Position numbers and translations under genes: made by a program. Below the pieces are notes generated by a model that was given only the letters and a program-made list of their open reading frames with translations, ran no database searches and was not told the DNA's origin. Positions 9,402-19,071 of a stretch of DNA of 64,000 nucleotides are shown one piece after another (the stretch's first letter is position 1; the number at the start of each line of letters is the position of its first letter). Location of the stretch: the NCBI GenBank assembly GCA_964503045.1, contig CAZCZI010000007.1:62001-126000 (forward strand), in the 5' to 3' direction. The stretch comes from CAYZJR01 sp964503045 (GTDB taxonomy: Bacteria > Cyanobacteriota > Vampirovibrionia > Obscuribacterales > Obscuribacteraceae).

Positions 9402-9417
9402 CTACCGCAAGCGGTAG
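9402..9417 (-). terminator. Hairpin overlapping the stop of the GT-C-like gene
   Basis: CTACCGC-AA-GCGGTAG is a perfect 7-bp inverted repeat whose outer bases include the TAG stop of the minus-strand gene. No clear T-run follows, so it may be a weak terminator or an mRNA-stabilising hairpin. Confidence 0.35.
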
Positions 9418-11048
9418 ATGTCATGACCCTCGATTTCCCTTGTCTTTTCGTAAGCACTCAACGATCGCTGCAATTTTTCATTGTTTTGCACGAACGAGCC
9501 AATCATTTTCTTTTGAATGAAAATGAGCTTTGGCCGGTTTCGTTCAATATCTTCGCAATAGTCATCGGTGACTTTCACCATCATTTGCTCAGCGAATGCT
9601 TTCTTTCTCTCATCTGCACTTTTGGCTCCGAACAAAAGCACTGGAATCAACATTCCATGCAGATATCGCGATGCAGGGCGGCGATTTAATTGTAGAAGAG
9701 TTGGATAGCCAGGATCGATGTAGGCAGAAATGAACAGAATTGTGTCAATGTCATTTGTTTCTTGCAAAATTGTCTCTGCGACCGACTTCAATCCAAAATG
9801 TGCGCATGTGCCTTTGAGTCCGATGCGAGACAATTGAAATGGTTGAGGATCATCCGAAATCAGCATTTGAATCCAACGTTCGTAGCCGATGGACCAGACT
9901 AAAAGCAATCCCATTGCAGCTGCAATACAACGATGTGCAATGCCTGATGCGTGTCTGGCGAGCGATCCAATTGCGTACAGCACAATTGCGATTTCAATGC
10001 TCGCCAGCATGTACCCACCGGTGAAGAATGGCATCGCCCGATTAATCCAAGCATTACCTTGCCACAAATAGATAATGTATCCCGCTGTCGTTAGTCCTGC
10101 CAGCGGTGTCAATAGTGTGGAACGGCCGAACAGCACATGTGCCCCGACAAGTGACAGCACGCAAACGTATACCGAGTATTTGAACTGCAGAAGTGCTCCT
10201 GCCAAAAGAGTTGGAGTGGAGCTAGTGAATGCATCATATCCGAGCGAGTATGCAGGAACGATGAAGTCAAAGTATCCTTGTCGAGCTTGCGTTGGCATCA
10301 CGCAAAAGTACAGTGCGTAAGCTAATGATGTTACGGCAATAATCAGGATTTCCGGAGTGCGAAATGGAATCGCTATCTTCCTTTTAGAGCAAACATTTTG
10401 GAGGAACATTGAGACTTCGGTAAACAAAATCACAAAGATGAAGTGTGGTTTCAAGAGAGCCGTGATTGCCAACGCAACTGATGCCACAACTGATTCGATA
10501 CGGGAGACTGGTCGTGCTGTCCATCTGAGCCAACGAATCAAAAAGAACGGCAGATACGAAAGAACAAATAGATGCTCTCGTTGTCCGAAGTCATTCAAGC
10601 GAGTTCCAAACATGAAACTTGCTAGGGCAAATCCAATCAATAGCGGGCAAAAGAGAAAGCTCTCAGAATGATGCCGTCTGCGCCAGAGAATCACAGCGCT
10701 GATCGCAACGCTGAGCGAGAAGCAGGCAAGTACGAAAAAGGTAAAGCTCTCTGAGACCGGGACTGGAAAGCACCGCGCAACCATTGCTGGTAGCGTGTGA
10801 AGATACAAAACCAATGGCGGGTTGACATCGAACAAATCAATGTATGGAGTTCTTCCTTGAAGAATCAGCTGTCCAATTGCGACAAAAAATGCCGGGTCAG
10901 GTGAGATTTTCATAGGCTGTCTCACGGTGATTTCAGAGAGAACTACTACAATGAATGCAATCACACCTACAGTAACTACCCACCAAACCGCCGAAGTTGC
11001 TCGGTCTATTGGATAGGAATATTCGTCTTTCGAATTGACGTGATTCAT
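9402..11048 (-). CDS. Polytopic membrane protein, GT-C (GT39/ArnT-like) glycosyltransferase candidate
   Basis: 548 residues with about 10-11 membrane helices and a C-terminal extramembrane domain from about residue 405. The first extracytoplasmic loop has the layout typical of lipid-linked-sugar glycosyltransferases: an acidic residue after TM1 (KISPDPAFFVAIGQL) and a GRTPYIDLFDVNPPL segment (compare GxxPYxDxxxxxPP in GT39-like proteins). A role in modifying envelope lipids or proteins is an inference from this. Its ATG overlaps the stop of the upstream gene by 4 nt (ATGA), so the two are translationally coupled, and the two proteins are paralogs. Confidence 0.75.
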   Translation of the reverse strand: MNHVNSKDEYSYPIDRATSAVWWVVTVGVIAFIVVVLSEITVRQPMKISPDPAFFVAIGQLILQGRTPYIDLFDVNPPLVLYLHTLPAMVARCFPVPVSESFTFFVLACFSLSVAISAVILWRRRHHSESFLFCPLLIGFALASFMFGTRLNDFGQREHLFVLSYLPFFLIRWLRWTARPVSRIESVVASVALAITALLKPHFIFVILFTEVSMFLQNVCSKRKIAIPFRTPEILIIAVTSLAYALYFCVMPTQARQGYFDFIVPAYSLGYDAFTSSTPTLLAGALLQFKYSVYVCVLSLVGAHVLFGRSTLLTPLAGLTTAGYIIYLWQGNAWINRAMPFFTGGYMLASIEIAIVLYAIGSLARHASGIAHRCIAAAMGLLLVWSIGYERWIQMLISDDPQPFQLSRIGLKGTCAHFGLKSVAETILQETNDIDTILFISAYIDPGYPTLLQLNRRPASRYLHGMLIPVLLFGAKSADERKKAFAEQMMVKVTDDYCEDIERNRPKLIFIQKKMIGSFVQNNEKLQRSLSAYEKTREIEGHDIYRLR

Positions 11049-12793
11049 TTGCTGTTAGGTTGAATCGCTTCTGGTTTTGGTGAGAGTCGAGTTTTGCGGG
11101 CAAACGCATGTAGTGGGAGTCTGTTGCCGAAAAACTCGAGAGGTTCGCGATTCTCACTCACTACGAGCCAGCTTCCAATGGGAGCGTACTCGTTGTCGAT
11201 AAGGCCCAAGACCCCAGAATTCCTCAATGCGTCTTGCATTGTTCCCTCTTCAATGAAGATGAGAGCAGGCTTCTTTGTCGAAATGTCATCCTTCAACAAC
11301 GCACACAGTTTGATTGACTGCTCGCGTTGTGTATTCTCTGGAGCATCAGCCAAACTCGGAATGCTTCCAGCATCGATGAAGTGATTGCACTGTTTTCGCC
11401 CCATTTGTACAGTGAGCGGAAACGCTGGAAAAGCTCTCTTTTGAAGAAATAGAATGGCATCGCCGGCAGATGAGTATGCTTCGATCAGGTCGCGTAGGCT
11501 GTTGAATTGTTTACCATCTGTTTGTTCCACCAACTGCCACTTCTCGACGGTGGGTCGACTTTGCATTGCGGTGATTCCGATTGCACAGGCTGATGCTGGC
11601 GCCACCACGCACAGTATTAGGAGCAAGGCTATATGCTGACGCAAATTAGTTACAGATGTTGCAAGGTGATTACTATTACCAACCCATTCAATTGACACCG
11701 CGGCTGTTAGTGCTGCCATCATAGAGCCACTACCGAGCATCAAAATGTACTGGCGAGACAGTCCTTGTTGCTCAATTACCGCGACAAGAAGACCAGAGAA
11801 AAAGACTATTGCAAAGGGTGTAAGCAACGTGCATCGATGTGCAAGAAAAAGTGTGACGAATGCAAGAATACATCCAGGCAAGACGATATCTCTTCGGTCT
11901 GGCGCTGCTAATCGTTCGGCTGTGGTGACGTCTATATGTTGCGTGTTCCACGCCATAGTCGGCTGCACGATGTCCGAGAAATTTTGAACCTGCGTTTGAT
12001 TACTGAAGAAAGCGAGTGCTGCAAAACAAGCGACAAAACCTAAAATACAAGTCAATGTTTCGGCGCTCAAGATCACGGAGAGTTTGCGAGATCTCGTTGC
12101 CCAAAACGTCTCCAACAATATTGGAGCAATTATTGTGAGTGGGTCGAGGGTGAGAGCGAGAGCTGCAAGTACTCCCGTGAAGATGGAAGCTAGTCGGTTC
12201 GGACCCAGCTCTTGCTGTCGTAGCCACCGCACGATGATATATGGAGTAATTGCAAAGAAGGCAAAGTACTGCGGTTGTCCGATTTGGTAAAGAAGGACTG
12301 TATTGACTGCCGACATCGCCACAATTAGGTATGGAAAGGAATGCCATTCCCGGTGGTGGCGAAGAGGGAGCAGAAACCCACAGCAAAGCAATGTCGAAAT
12401 TAATGCCGCGAAGAGTCCGCAGAGGTTGCACAGTAATAGACCCGATGTCGGAATTACTTGGCCAAGCATTGCAGGTGCTAAGCCGGTGGCAATTGTTGTT
12501 GGCCAATCATTTACTAGGAAGTCGACGTATGGCACTTGACCTTGCAAGAGCGCCTTGGCGCAGGTGAGATAGAGCGCAGGTTCGGTGCCGGCTATCAATG
12601 GAAAACGGATCAAAGAGGCGGCGATGATCGTGTAGATGGCAAGGGACGAGTATACGGGAAGCAACGTTGTGAGTGAGAAACGCTGCGATTGATTATCTAT
12701 CTTGTCGGAAATATCGTCCACGGCTGCCCGAACTCTTGCCACAATAGAATGGTACAACTTTATCGACAGTAGGCAAGCTCTGAGGCGCGCCAT
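11045..12793 (-). CDS. Polytopic membrane protein, paralogous GT-C-like candidate
   Basis: 582 residues with about 10 membrane helices after a basic, amphipathic N-terminus of about 45 residues. It shares the first-loop layout of the downstream gene: TEPALYLTCAKALLQGQ, then VPYVDFLVNDWP, but with Glu in place of the first Asp and no clear double Pro. Both end in a soluble domain with a conserved DAILFLQ/DTILFIS strand and a FIEEG/FIQKK strand. The pair arose by tandem duplication and may work as a heteromeric or two-substrate glycosyltransferase system. The ATG has no strong ribosome site and lies in the palindrome ACGTACGTACG, so a later start is possible. Confidence 0.72.
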   Translation of the reverse strand: MARLRACLLSIKLYHSIVARVRAAVDDISDKIDNQSQRFSLTTLLPVYSSLAIYTIIAASLIRFPLIAGTEPALYLTCAKALLQGQVPYVDFLVNDWPTTIATGLAPAMLGQVIPTSGLLLCNLCGLFAALISTLLCCGFLLPLRHHREWHSFPYLIVAMSAVNTVLLYQIGQPQYFAFFAITPYIIVRWLRQQELGPNRLASIFTGVLAALALTLDPLTIIAPILLETFWATRSRKLSVILSAETLTCILGFVACFAALAFFSNQTQVQNFSDIVQPTMAWNTQHIDVTTAERLAAPDRRDIVLPGCILAFVTLFLAHRCTLLTPFAIVFFSGLLVAVIEQQGLSRQYILMLGSGSMMAALTAAVSIEWVGNSNHLATSVTNLRQHIALLLILCVVAPASACAIGITAMQSRPTVEKWQLVEQTDGKQFNSLRDLIEAYSSAGDAILFLQKRAFPAFPLTVQMGRKQCNHFIDAGSIPSLADAPENTQREQSIKLCALLKDDISTKKPALIFIEEGTMQDALRNSGVLGLIDNEYAPIGSWLVVSENREPLEFFGNRLPLHAFARKTRLSPKPEAIQPNSK

Positions 12794-12833
12794 CGTACGT
12801 ACGTGCGGCGCTTGAAAGCTTCAGTCGACATCG

Positions 12834-13532
12834 CTATTTCGGTTCGCCGGCGTTAGGATCTGGTTTCTTGGTCTCCGGCTCTACTTCCGCGAATTCTTGA
12901 GGATGCGAGCGAATGTACTTGACTCTTAGTTGATCTACTTGCTTTTGCGCGTTCTGAAATGCGGTGTCATATACTTCGAAATCTGTCGCGGTATCTTGAG
13001 CCCACTTGTCCCAATCACTTTCATCTGACTCAAGCTTGCGTTTTACGATCACTTCGTAGTTTTTAACCGAGTCTTTGAATGCATCGTAAGCTGCTGCTAC
13101 AGAGTCAGCGAAGGAGTTTGCTCCAATCAACCTATAGCTTGCAACTGTTTCATCTTTGCAGATACCTTTCAGGTTGGCGAAGAATTGGTTGAATCCGCCG
13201 TTGTTTACTTCACCTTCCAACCAGTAAGTTAGATAAATCATCCGCTCACCGGGATTCAGCTTTGATAGATTTTCTTTATCGGGAGCTTCTTTTGGAAAGC
13301 GAGTGATGATGCGATCGAATAATTTCTCGAACAACTCACTGTCGGGAATACTCTTTAATTCCTTACCAGTGAGTGGCTTCACAGGCGCGTTTTCGAATGT
13401 AGTTTCATCGGTTGGTTGTTCACTTGATGACCCGCAGCTGATTAAAGTCGCAGACGCTGAAACACAGATTGCAGCAACCAGGGCGACGCTTACTGCGCGG
13501 TTTTGGACACTAATTGTGAGCAGCTTCATCAT
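12834..13532 (-). CDS. DUF4375 (DMP19-like) lipoprotein
   Basis: Residues 1-33 are a lipoprotein signal peptide with lipobox LISC (Cys33), giving a membrane-anchored periplasmic or outer-membrane protein. The core contains the DUF4375 signature WLEGEVNNGGFNQFFANLKG followed by the helix that holds the AA-x-x-AF motif. Relatives of this family often sit in immunity or housekeeping contexts and have no proven biochemical role. The C-terminus is Pro/Lys/Glu-rich. Two adjacent ATG codons (13532 and 13529) are possible starts. Single gene, 40 nt from the GT-C-like gene on the same strand. Confidence 0.82.
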   Translation of the reverse strand: MMKLLTISVQNRAVSVALVAAICVSASATLISCGSSSEQPTDETTFENAPVKPLTGKELKSIPDSELFEKLFDRIITRFPKEAPDKENLSKLNPGERMIYLTYWLEGEVNNGGFNQFFANLKGICKDETVASYRLIGANSFADSVAAAYDAFKDSVKNYEVIVKRKLESDESDWDKWAQDTATDFEVYDTAFQNAQKQVDQLRVKYIRSHPQEFAEVEPETKKPDPNAGEPK

Positions 13533-13637
13533 GTAATTAGAATAACCGATTTCTTACACTTCGAGGGCCAAAATCACCCTAAAAAGGTTTCGTTTAAGCG
13601 TTGATGTTGAAGCATTCAGTCCCGCTTCGGAGATGTT

Positions 13638-14123
13638 ATGGACAGTCGAAAACGAGATGCGGTATCAATAGTGACCGCGGTGTTAGTGTGTGTCTGTTCT
13701 CCTACTATTGCCGCACCGGCCAAGTTTAAGATGCAATCAGTACAGCTGCCCGCGCACTTTCATAAGGACATTCCTTATGAAGGATACAAAGATCCTTTTT
13801 ACAGCGACGTAATTATTTCGATGGTTGGCAACAAGCCGTGTGTCAAGTTTCAAAGCTATTCTCCAGTCACTGACCACGTTTCTGATTTCACTGTTGCTGC
13901 CAAATTCACTGACCAAAGGACACTGACATTTTCTTTTATCGACAGTTGGGGGACGAAAGGCAGGGGTACCATAGTTCTGCAATCCAAGGCAATCTCCATT
14001 AGCCTTGTGCAAGTTGCTTCAAGCCCGAGTGGGTTGAACGCAGCGGAAAGCTGGCCATCACGAGAGACCCTGCCGCGAGTCAAGCTCGACGCCAGCCTCA
14101 TTCCCAAAAAGTGCTGCAATTGA
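13638..14123 (+). CDS. Small secreted protein of unknown function
   Basis: 161 residues. Residues 1-26 form a signal peptide (AVSIVTAVLVCVCSPTIAAPA). The mature part looks all-beta: alternating hydrophobic strands such as DVIISMVGNKPCVKFQSY and QRTLTFSFIDSW. It contains Cys residues near the end of the first strand and a double Cys at the C-terminus (KKCCN). No family recognised. Located between a divergent lipoprotein gene and the MFS transporter, 119 nt before the latter. Confidence 0.65.
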   Translation: MDSRKRDAVSIVTAVLVCVCSPTIAAPAKFKMQSVQLPAHFHKDIPYEGYKDPFYSDVIISMVGNKPCVKFQSYSPVTDHVSDFTVAAKFTDQRTLTFSFIDSWGTKGRGTIVLQSKAISISLVQVASSPSGLNAAESWPSRETLPRVKLDASLIPKKCCN

Positions 14124-14242
14124 GTACGTAGCCTCACCATGGTGTAGGTATAACTACCATTGCTCGCCCCGGAAAAGGCGGCTAGATTCAACCTAGCGTC
14201 ACCATACCCAGCTGCAATCAACTAAATTCCAGGAGGCGAACT

Positions 14243-15547
14243 ATGTTCAACCTCACGGCATCTCCTGAACAAGCGACAAAGCTTCATGTCAATCCAATTG
14301 GTGCGTCCGTAGCGACCCACACGTTAATTGCGTGTTGGCTCGGAATGGTGTTCGATGGCATGGACACCAATAACTATATTTTGACGATGCACCCTGCTCT
14401 CAAAGAGTTGATTGGAACGGCGGCGAGTGATGCGACCATTGGATTTCATGGCGCGTTAATTCTTGCATTGTTCATGTTTGGGTGGGCGGTGGGCGCAGTT
14501 GCTTTTGGGCTGCTGGCAGACCGCATAGGCAGAGCGCGCACATTGGTTTATACCGTTGTTCTGTACGCAGTATGCACAGGGTTGTGTGCGATAGTCGACT
14601 CGTGGCAACAGCTTGCTTTCTTGCGCTTTCTCGTAGGCTGCGGTGTAGGCGGCGAGATTAGTATCGGCGGTGTAATTCTTGCTGAATTGTTCAACGGAAA
14701 GTCGAGACTGCATGCGGCTGGAGTTTTGCAAACAGGCTTTCCGTGCGGGCTTTTGTTGCTTTCGGGAATCAACATGATGATCGGCAGCTATGGCTGGCGT
14801 TGGCTCTATGTTGTTGGAATGATTCCTGCTGTGCTTGCAATTTACATGCGCATGAAGTTGGATGATCCCGAAGACTTCAAAGCCGTGAAGGCGCGTCGAG
14901 ATTCAGGCGATAATCAGAAGTTGAATTGCTCTTTGCTCAATCTATTTGGTCGCGAAAACCTGAGCAAAGTTTTGATCGCACTCTTATTGAGCTCTTCGGT
15001 TTGCGTTGGTGCATATGCAGTGTTGAGTTGGGTTCCACCATGGATTAATCAAATGGTGGGTGGAACAGCTGTTGCGGAAAGAAGCATGGTAGCAATGGCG
15101 CAGAGTATAGGTAACATTATTGGTGCAGCCACTGCGGGATTTACAGTGATCTGGATGGGGAGGCGATGGGCCTTTAGACTGGCTTATATCGCAGCTCTGA
15201 TCATATGCACTATGATGTTCCTCACCACAAAGGGCTACAGCAATCTGCTTCTTGTCTGGGCCGCATTGGCTGGCTGTGCGGTGTTTGCTCCATTCTCGTA
15301 TTTATTTATGTACATACCCGAGTTATTCAAGACACATGAGCGTGCAACCGCATTCGCTTTTTGCATTCAAGGCGGGCGCGTAATCTGTGCTATCGCATGC
15401 CTTACTTCAGGCGTTTTGGTTAAGACCGTGTTCGGGGGCTCTTATGCCATGGCTGGAGCGACAATGGCGCTTGTGTACGTGCTGGGGCTCGCAGCCACCT
15501 TCATTATGCCGATCACCAATGGCTCAGTTTCGCGTCAGTCTGACTGA
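14243..15547 (+). CDS. MFS transporter, aromatic-acid/sugar:H+ symporter-like
   Basis: Excellent ribosome site AGGAGG lies 7 nt before the ATG. 434 residues with 12 predicted membrane helices. The loop 2-3 signature GLLADRIGRARTL and the loop 8-9 counterpart WMGRRWAFRL are the MFS DRxGRR-type motifs. TM1 holds an acidic pair (FDGMDTNNY) at the place of the DGFD motif of aromatic-acid:H+ symporters (AAHS), and GWRWLYVVGMIPA is typical of that branch. A small carboxylate or sugar substrate is plausible but not determined. No catabolic gene is adjacent, so context does not help. Confidence 0.88.
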   Translation: MFNLTASPEQATKLHVNPIGASVATHTLIACWLGMVFDGMDTNNYILTMHPALKELIGTAASDATIGFHGALILALFMFGWAVGAVAFGLLADRIGRARTLVYTVVLYAVCTGLCAIVDSWQQLAFLRFLVGCGVGGEISIGGVILAELFNGKSRLHAAGVLQTGFPCGLLLLSGINMMIGSYGWRWLYVVGMIPAVLAIYMRMKLDDPEDFKAVKARRDSGDNQKLNCSLLNLFGRENLSKVLIALLLSSSVCVGAYAVLSWVPPWINQMVGGTAVAERSMVAMAQSIGNIIGAATAGFTVIWMGRRWAFRLAYIAALIICTMMFLTTKGYSNLLLVWAALAGCAVFAPFSYLFMYIPELFKTHERATAFAFCIQGGRVICAIACLTSGVLVKTVFGGSYAMAGATMALVYVLGLAATFIMPITNGSVSRQSD

Positions 15548-15741
15548 CGGCTCTCAGGTAACGGACCTGCAAAGTGTGTATATTCCGGTAGTGTCGGAAC
15601 GGTCCATTCTGGGCGGCACAAGCATGACGCCTTGAAGCAATTCTTGTTGCCTGATTGGAATCCCCTTCCTTGTTGGGAAGGAGGAAGTCAATTGAAGACG
15701 ATTAAGGACGGAGTTGAAATTCGAATGACTGAGGGAAACCA

Positions 15742-16965
15742 ATGATTAGAAAGCACAAGAACAGACTGCAAATTGCATCGGCATGGTCGACGTTGTCATT
15801 ACTCGTGGTGTCAACTAGCCTCGCGCTTCCTGCTATCGCCGGCGGTGCGCTTCAGGTAAAGACAGTTCTCGATGATGTAAATATCGAGCTGTACTCTCCG
15901 GCGTTCATTCCAAATTCAACATCAATTGCGATTGTCAGAAAACCCCATGAGCCTGATGGTCACGAAGCGGAATCGTTTTCTGAAAAAGAACTTGCTGCGA
16001 TTTTCGATCGCAAAAAGACCAAGCCGCGGTGGGCAGATCCCGAAGTTACTATTGTGACCGAGGACGGCAAAGGGCGGACGGTCGTAGATCATGGATGGAA
16101 CCCTGAGCCCTCTATCAAAGGTGATAGTCTCTTCTACATTCGGCAAGTAAAGCCAATTAGCGGATTGAGAGTGTTGGCTGAGACGCAAGCAGGCAATTCG
16201 TTGTACACGTACGATATTGCTAAGAAGACCAAGAAAGAACTTGTCGTACCAAAGTCCGGGTATATCGATGCGCCTCTTGCGAGTTTCAAAGAAAACAAAA
16301 TTGCGTACGAAATATGTGATGCTACCAATGGTGCTTGGGGCGGCCAGGTTGGGGCTGGAGTTTTAGATTTGTCGAAGGCAACAGCAGAAACCGTTCTCCC
16401 GCCGGATAGACACTTCAAACTGTTTGATTTGATAGGCTCGATGTTTTGGAATGGGTCGAATCTGATTGCAGTTAGAAAGGTCGCGCTGTCTGAGGGAACG
16501 TATCTTGCCGACAAATATAAGTGGGAAGTGGTAAACATTTCAAAGAGTACTCCCGTCGTTTTATACACAAGTAAAACACCTGTCGAGTTGTCTGGTGATT
16601 TCAAACCGTCAGTGCAAACCAATGACGACAAGTCGCTGCGAATTCATGACAAAGACATGGACAGAATAATTGATGTTGAAAATGGCAAAGTACTCAGTGA
16701 GTTTAAACCTGCTAAGGGAGGACACGATGCTTCAACCAGCCCTAACGGAAAGTATAAAGCTGCCGTTTCTGATAAAGGGTTGGAAGTAACAAACACAGGT
16801 AACTCGAAAAAGCAGACTCTAAAACTGCCTGGCGAGGCACAAACGGTAGTGTGGTCGCATGACTCGACTAAACTTGCAGTCGTGGTGACCAAGCAACGAA
16901 ACAAAGATCAGATGGATGTGTTTGATAGGGACAGTTTGCTCGTGGTGACATTGCCGCAAAACTAG
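15742..16965 (+). CDS. Secreted TolB-like beta-propeller protein
   Basis: 407 residues. Residues 1-33 form a signal peptide ending LPAIAGG. The mature protein consists of beta-propeller blades: PAFIPNSTSIAIVRK, KGDSLFYIRQV, ASFKENKIAYEI, STSPNGKYKAAVS and VVWSHDSTKLAVVV match the PDGxxIAFxS pattern of TolB/WD40-like blades. Probably a periplasmic binding or scaffold protein. The first two-thirds contains the acidic LEU-poor segment GHEAESFSEKELAAI. The end converges with the PH-like gene, with 7 nt between stops. Specific function unknown. Confidence 0.78.
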   Translation: MIRKHKNRLQIASAWSTLSLLVVSTSLALPAIAGGALQVKTVLDDVNIELYSPAFIPNSTSIAIVRKPHEPDGHEAESFSEKELAAIFDRKKTKPRWADPEVTIVTEDGKGRTVVDHGWNPEPSIKGDSLFYIRQVKPISGLRVLAETQAGNSLYTYDIAKKTKKELVVPKSGYIDAPLASFKENKIAYEICDATNGAWGGQVGAGVLDLSKATAETVLPPDRHFKLFDLIGSMFWNGSNLIAVRKVALSEGTYLADKYKWEVVNISKSTPVVLYTSKTPVELSGDFKPSVQTNDDKSLRIHDKDMDRIIDVENGKVLSEFKPAKGGHDASTSPNGKYKAAVSDKGLEVTNTGNSKKQTLKLPGEAQTVVWSHDSTKLAVVVTKQRNKDQMDVFDRDSLLVVTLPQN

Positions 16966-16972
16966 CTTTGGA

Positions 16973-17899
16973 TTACTTCGACATCGTAAGCTTTAGCCGC
17001 TCTTCATGATCGGCCAAGACGCGTTTGATCTCCTTCGGATTGGGAAAGTGATGATAAGCCAGAAAGGACACACCTTCGACATGTCGCACTGTCGCGATTG
17101 TCAGAAACTTTTGAATGCTTCGTATTTGGCTCCACTGATAGCGTTTTTCTTTTTCGTCGCAGAATAGTGATATTCCGTCAGTCCCAATTCTTACCTGGTG
17201 CACGAACGATTTCAAACAAGCGCGATAAACTAGTACAAAACCTGTGGTAACGGCAAGCAATACTGCCAGGCACGTCAACGACTCGGATGACATAAATGAC
17301 TTTGCAAAAATAATTCCTCGCAAGTATGTGAAAGCGATGGCCACCCAAACTGCCAGAAATGCCACCTTCTGCCCTTGAATCAATTCTTCCGGAGTTCTGC
17401 TGCTTAACTCGTACTTCTGCGCTGATTTGGGAACGTATCCTTCTATTTGTCGAACAAGGGTGTCGCAATTAGTCAGATCTTTCGAGAGAAAGAACTGTTC
17501 ATCATCCTGAAGTTGCAATGCATATTCTTTATCGTCTATTAAATAGAAATCCTTGATCTGTCCCCAAGGAATTTTTTTCTGCATCCACCACGACTTTATG
17601 CGCAACCCATCGCCCGCGGCTGATGCGTGAGTGCAGTGCCGAAGCTGTTTCTTGACGCAGTATAGAGCAGCGACAAACATGACGACCCACAGCACACCGA
17701 GTGGGAAAAGCAGTGGATACCCTGCCGGACCGGTCTGATAAATCATAAGCCAGCAGAAAAAGGGCAAAGTCGCGAGAAACGTCACTTGATGCCCAGCAAC
17801 GCGTTCCATCGACTTGCGCCATTGCTTGTATGCGGCACCTTCAAGTTTATGCTCTGCTTCAACAGCTGCCGGTACACTAAAATCCATCCGGTCACTCAT
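16973..17899 (-). CDS. Membrane protein with two (TM pair + bacterial PH-like) units
   Basis: 308 residues built as a tandem repeat. A TM pair (about 38-85) is followed by a cytoplasmic beta domain (95-150) with DGLRIKSWWMQKKIPWGQIKDFYL. A second TM pair (about 182-235) is followed by a second domain with TDGISLFCDEKEKRYQWSQIRSI. The pattern of DG, a charged hairpin, then a W-x-x-I helix is that of bacterial PH-like (bPH/YdbS-type) domains. These proteins are membrane-bound with unclear roles, in some bacteria linked to envelope stress. ATG at 17899; the alternative at Met5 is possible. No operon partner. Confidence 0.7.
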   Translation of the reverse strand: MSDRMDFSVPAAVEAEHKLEGAAYKQWRKSMERVAGHQVTFLATLPFFCWLMIYQTGPAGYPLLFPLGVLWVVMFVAALYCVKKQLRHCTHASAAGDGLRIKSWWMQKKIPWGQIKDFYLIDDKEYALQLQDDEQFFLSKDLTNCDTLVRQIEGYVPKSAQKYELSSRTPEELIQGQKVAFLAVWVAIAFTYLRGIIFAKSFMSSESLTCLAVLLAVTTGFVLVYRACLKSFVHQVRIGTDGISLFCDEKEKRYQWSQIRSIQKFLTIATVRHVEGVSFLAYHHFPNPKEIKRVLADHEERLKLTMSK

Positions 17900-17954
17900 G
17901 GCGACACTCTCTGGCTGGTAAGTTGTTTGATTCAGCCATATTACCAGTGAGTCT

Positions 17955-17985
17955 TGAAAACCCTTGGGTTCTTAATGAAGGGTTA
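17955..17985 (-). terminator. Rho-independent terminator of the DUF6745 gene
   Basis: On the minus strand AACCCTT pairs with AAGGGTT (7 bp perfect, 12-nt loop) and is followed by TTTTC. It lies about 40 nt downstream of the DUF6745 stop at 18024. Confidence 0.6.
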
Positions 17986-18023
17986 GCGAAGAGATGTCGA
18001 AAGGCGTGTCAGCTTCGTTTGGT

Positions 18024-19052
18024 TCACGACTCAACCGACGGCCGATACTCATCCTCCGGCATATCGAATGACCACGCCACCGCCGCCTTGGCTGTCGTAA
18101 TCGTCGGCGGAACCCGCAAAAAGTACTGCCTGCGCTTGCCTGATGCGTCGGGCGTTGCGTCGGTTACACACACCATCACAAGTGGCTCGTCTCCAAACAG
18201 TTGCTTCCTGTATAGCTCTCCACATTCATCTCGATGTATGAGTTCGGCCTTGGTGTCTCGTAGAAAACGTGCCGTTCCATACTTCTCTATTAACACTCGC
18301 CTTGTTTCTATGTTTCTTTCATTTTCTATTTTGTCTGCCGGAAGTGATTCAGCTGGCAGTAACGCATAGCGCGGAACGACAACACCGTGAAACGCGCTCA
18401 CACCCCATCCATCCTTAAAGGAATACGCTTGTTCGGAGTCATGATGCAGATGCCCATCCTCATCAACCGATGTGTTGATTGGGTTTTCAACTAAGATGCA
18501 CAAATCTTCGAATGGAACAAATGCATGGCAGGAGTAGACAATGTCCTCAATTCCTACAATTGTTCCAAGCTTTAGTCCTAGGAAGCGCATGTATTCGAGC
18601 ATATCAACCCAGTCGACTAATTGCGACTCGATCGCTTCGTCATAACTTAGATCCGCGAGGATTCGAATCGAATTGAGATAGTCACCAAGGTGATTCGTTG
18701 CACTCGCCTCTAGTATTGATTCCTTCACATGTCCAAACCCTTCTGGTGTCATATGCGGTGCAAGCAGGGAGAGCGCTTTGTCTTGTCTCAGTATGTCGGC
18801 TGCAATTTGCTGAAGTGCGCCTTCTGTTCCACCTTCTCCGGTCAGATTGGCCCGCATGCACGCATAAAATGTCTCGTACACTCCATCGCGTGCCACCATT
18901 CCAAAGAATGTTTCGTAAAGCCAATGATCTTTGTCTGGCTTTTTCACCCAATCTTTCGCCGCAGAAGTCAGCCATTCGTGATGGCTTTCGGGCGCATTCT
19001 TCAGCGCGTTGCGAAAAATGCGTTCGTCGGCTTGCGGCAGTTCGAACGACAT
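18024..19052 (-). CDS. DUF6745 family protein
   Basis: 342 residues with the conserved C-terminal DUF6745 sequence: DGWGVSAFHGVVVPRYAL, ENERNIETRRVLIEKYG, HRDECGELYRK and FLRVPPTITTAKAAVAWSF. The family is widespread in proteobacteria, actinobacteria and cyanobacteria, often joined to repeat domains. Its function is not established, so none is assigned. The protein is cytoplasmic (no signal or TM). It lies 19 nt downstream of a small same-strand gene, forming a two-gene operon that ends in a terminator near 17970. Confidence 0.82.
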   Translation of the reverse strand: MSFELPQADERIFRNALKNAPESHHEWLTSAAKDWVKKPDKDHWLYETFFGMVARDGVYETFYACMRANLTGEGGTEGALQQIAADILRQDKALSLLAPHMTPEGFGHVKESILEASATNHLGDYLNSIRILADLSYDEAIESQLVDWVDMLEYMRFLGLKLGTIVGIEDIVYSCHAFVPFEDLCILVENPINTSVDEDGHLHHDSEQAYSFKDGWGVSAFHGVVVPRYALLPAESLPADKIENERNIETRRVLIEKYGTARFLRDTKAELIHRDECGELYRKQLFGDEPLVMVCVTDATPDASGKRRQYFLRVPPTITTAKAAVAWSFDMPEDEYRPSVES

Positions 19053-19071
19053 ACTCTAAAGACTGGGCAAA

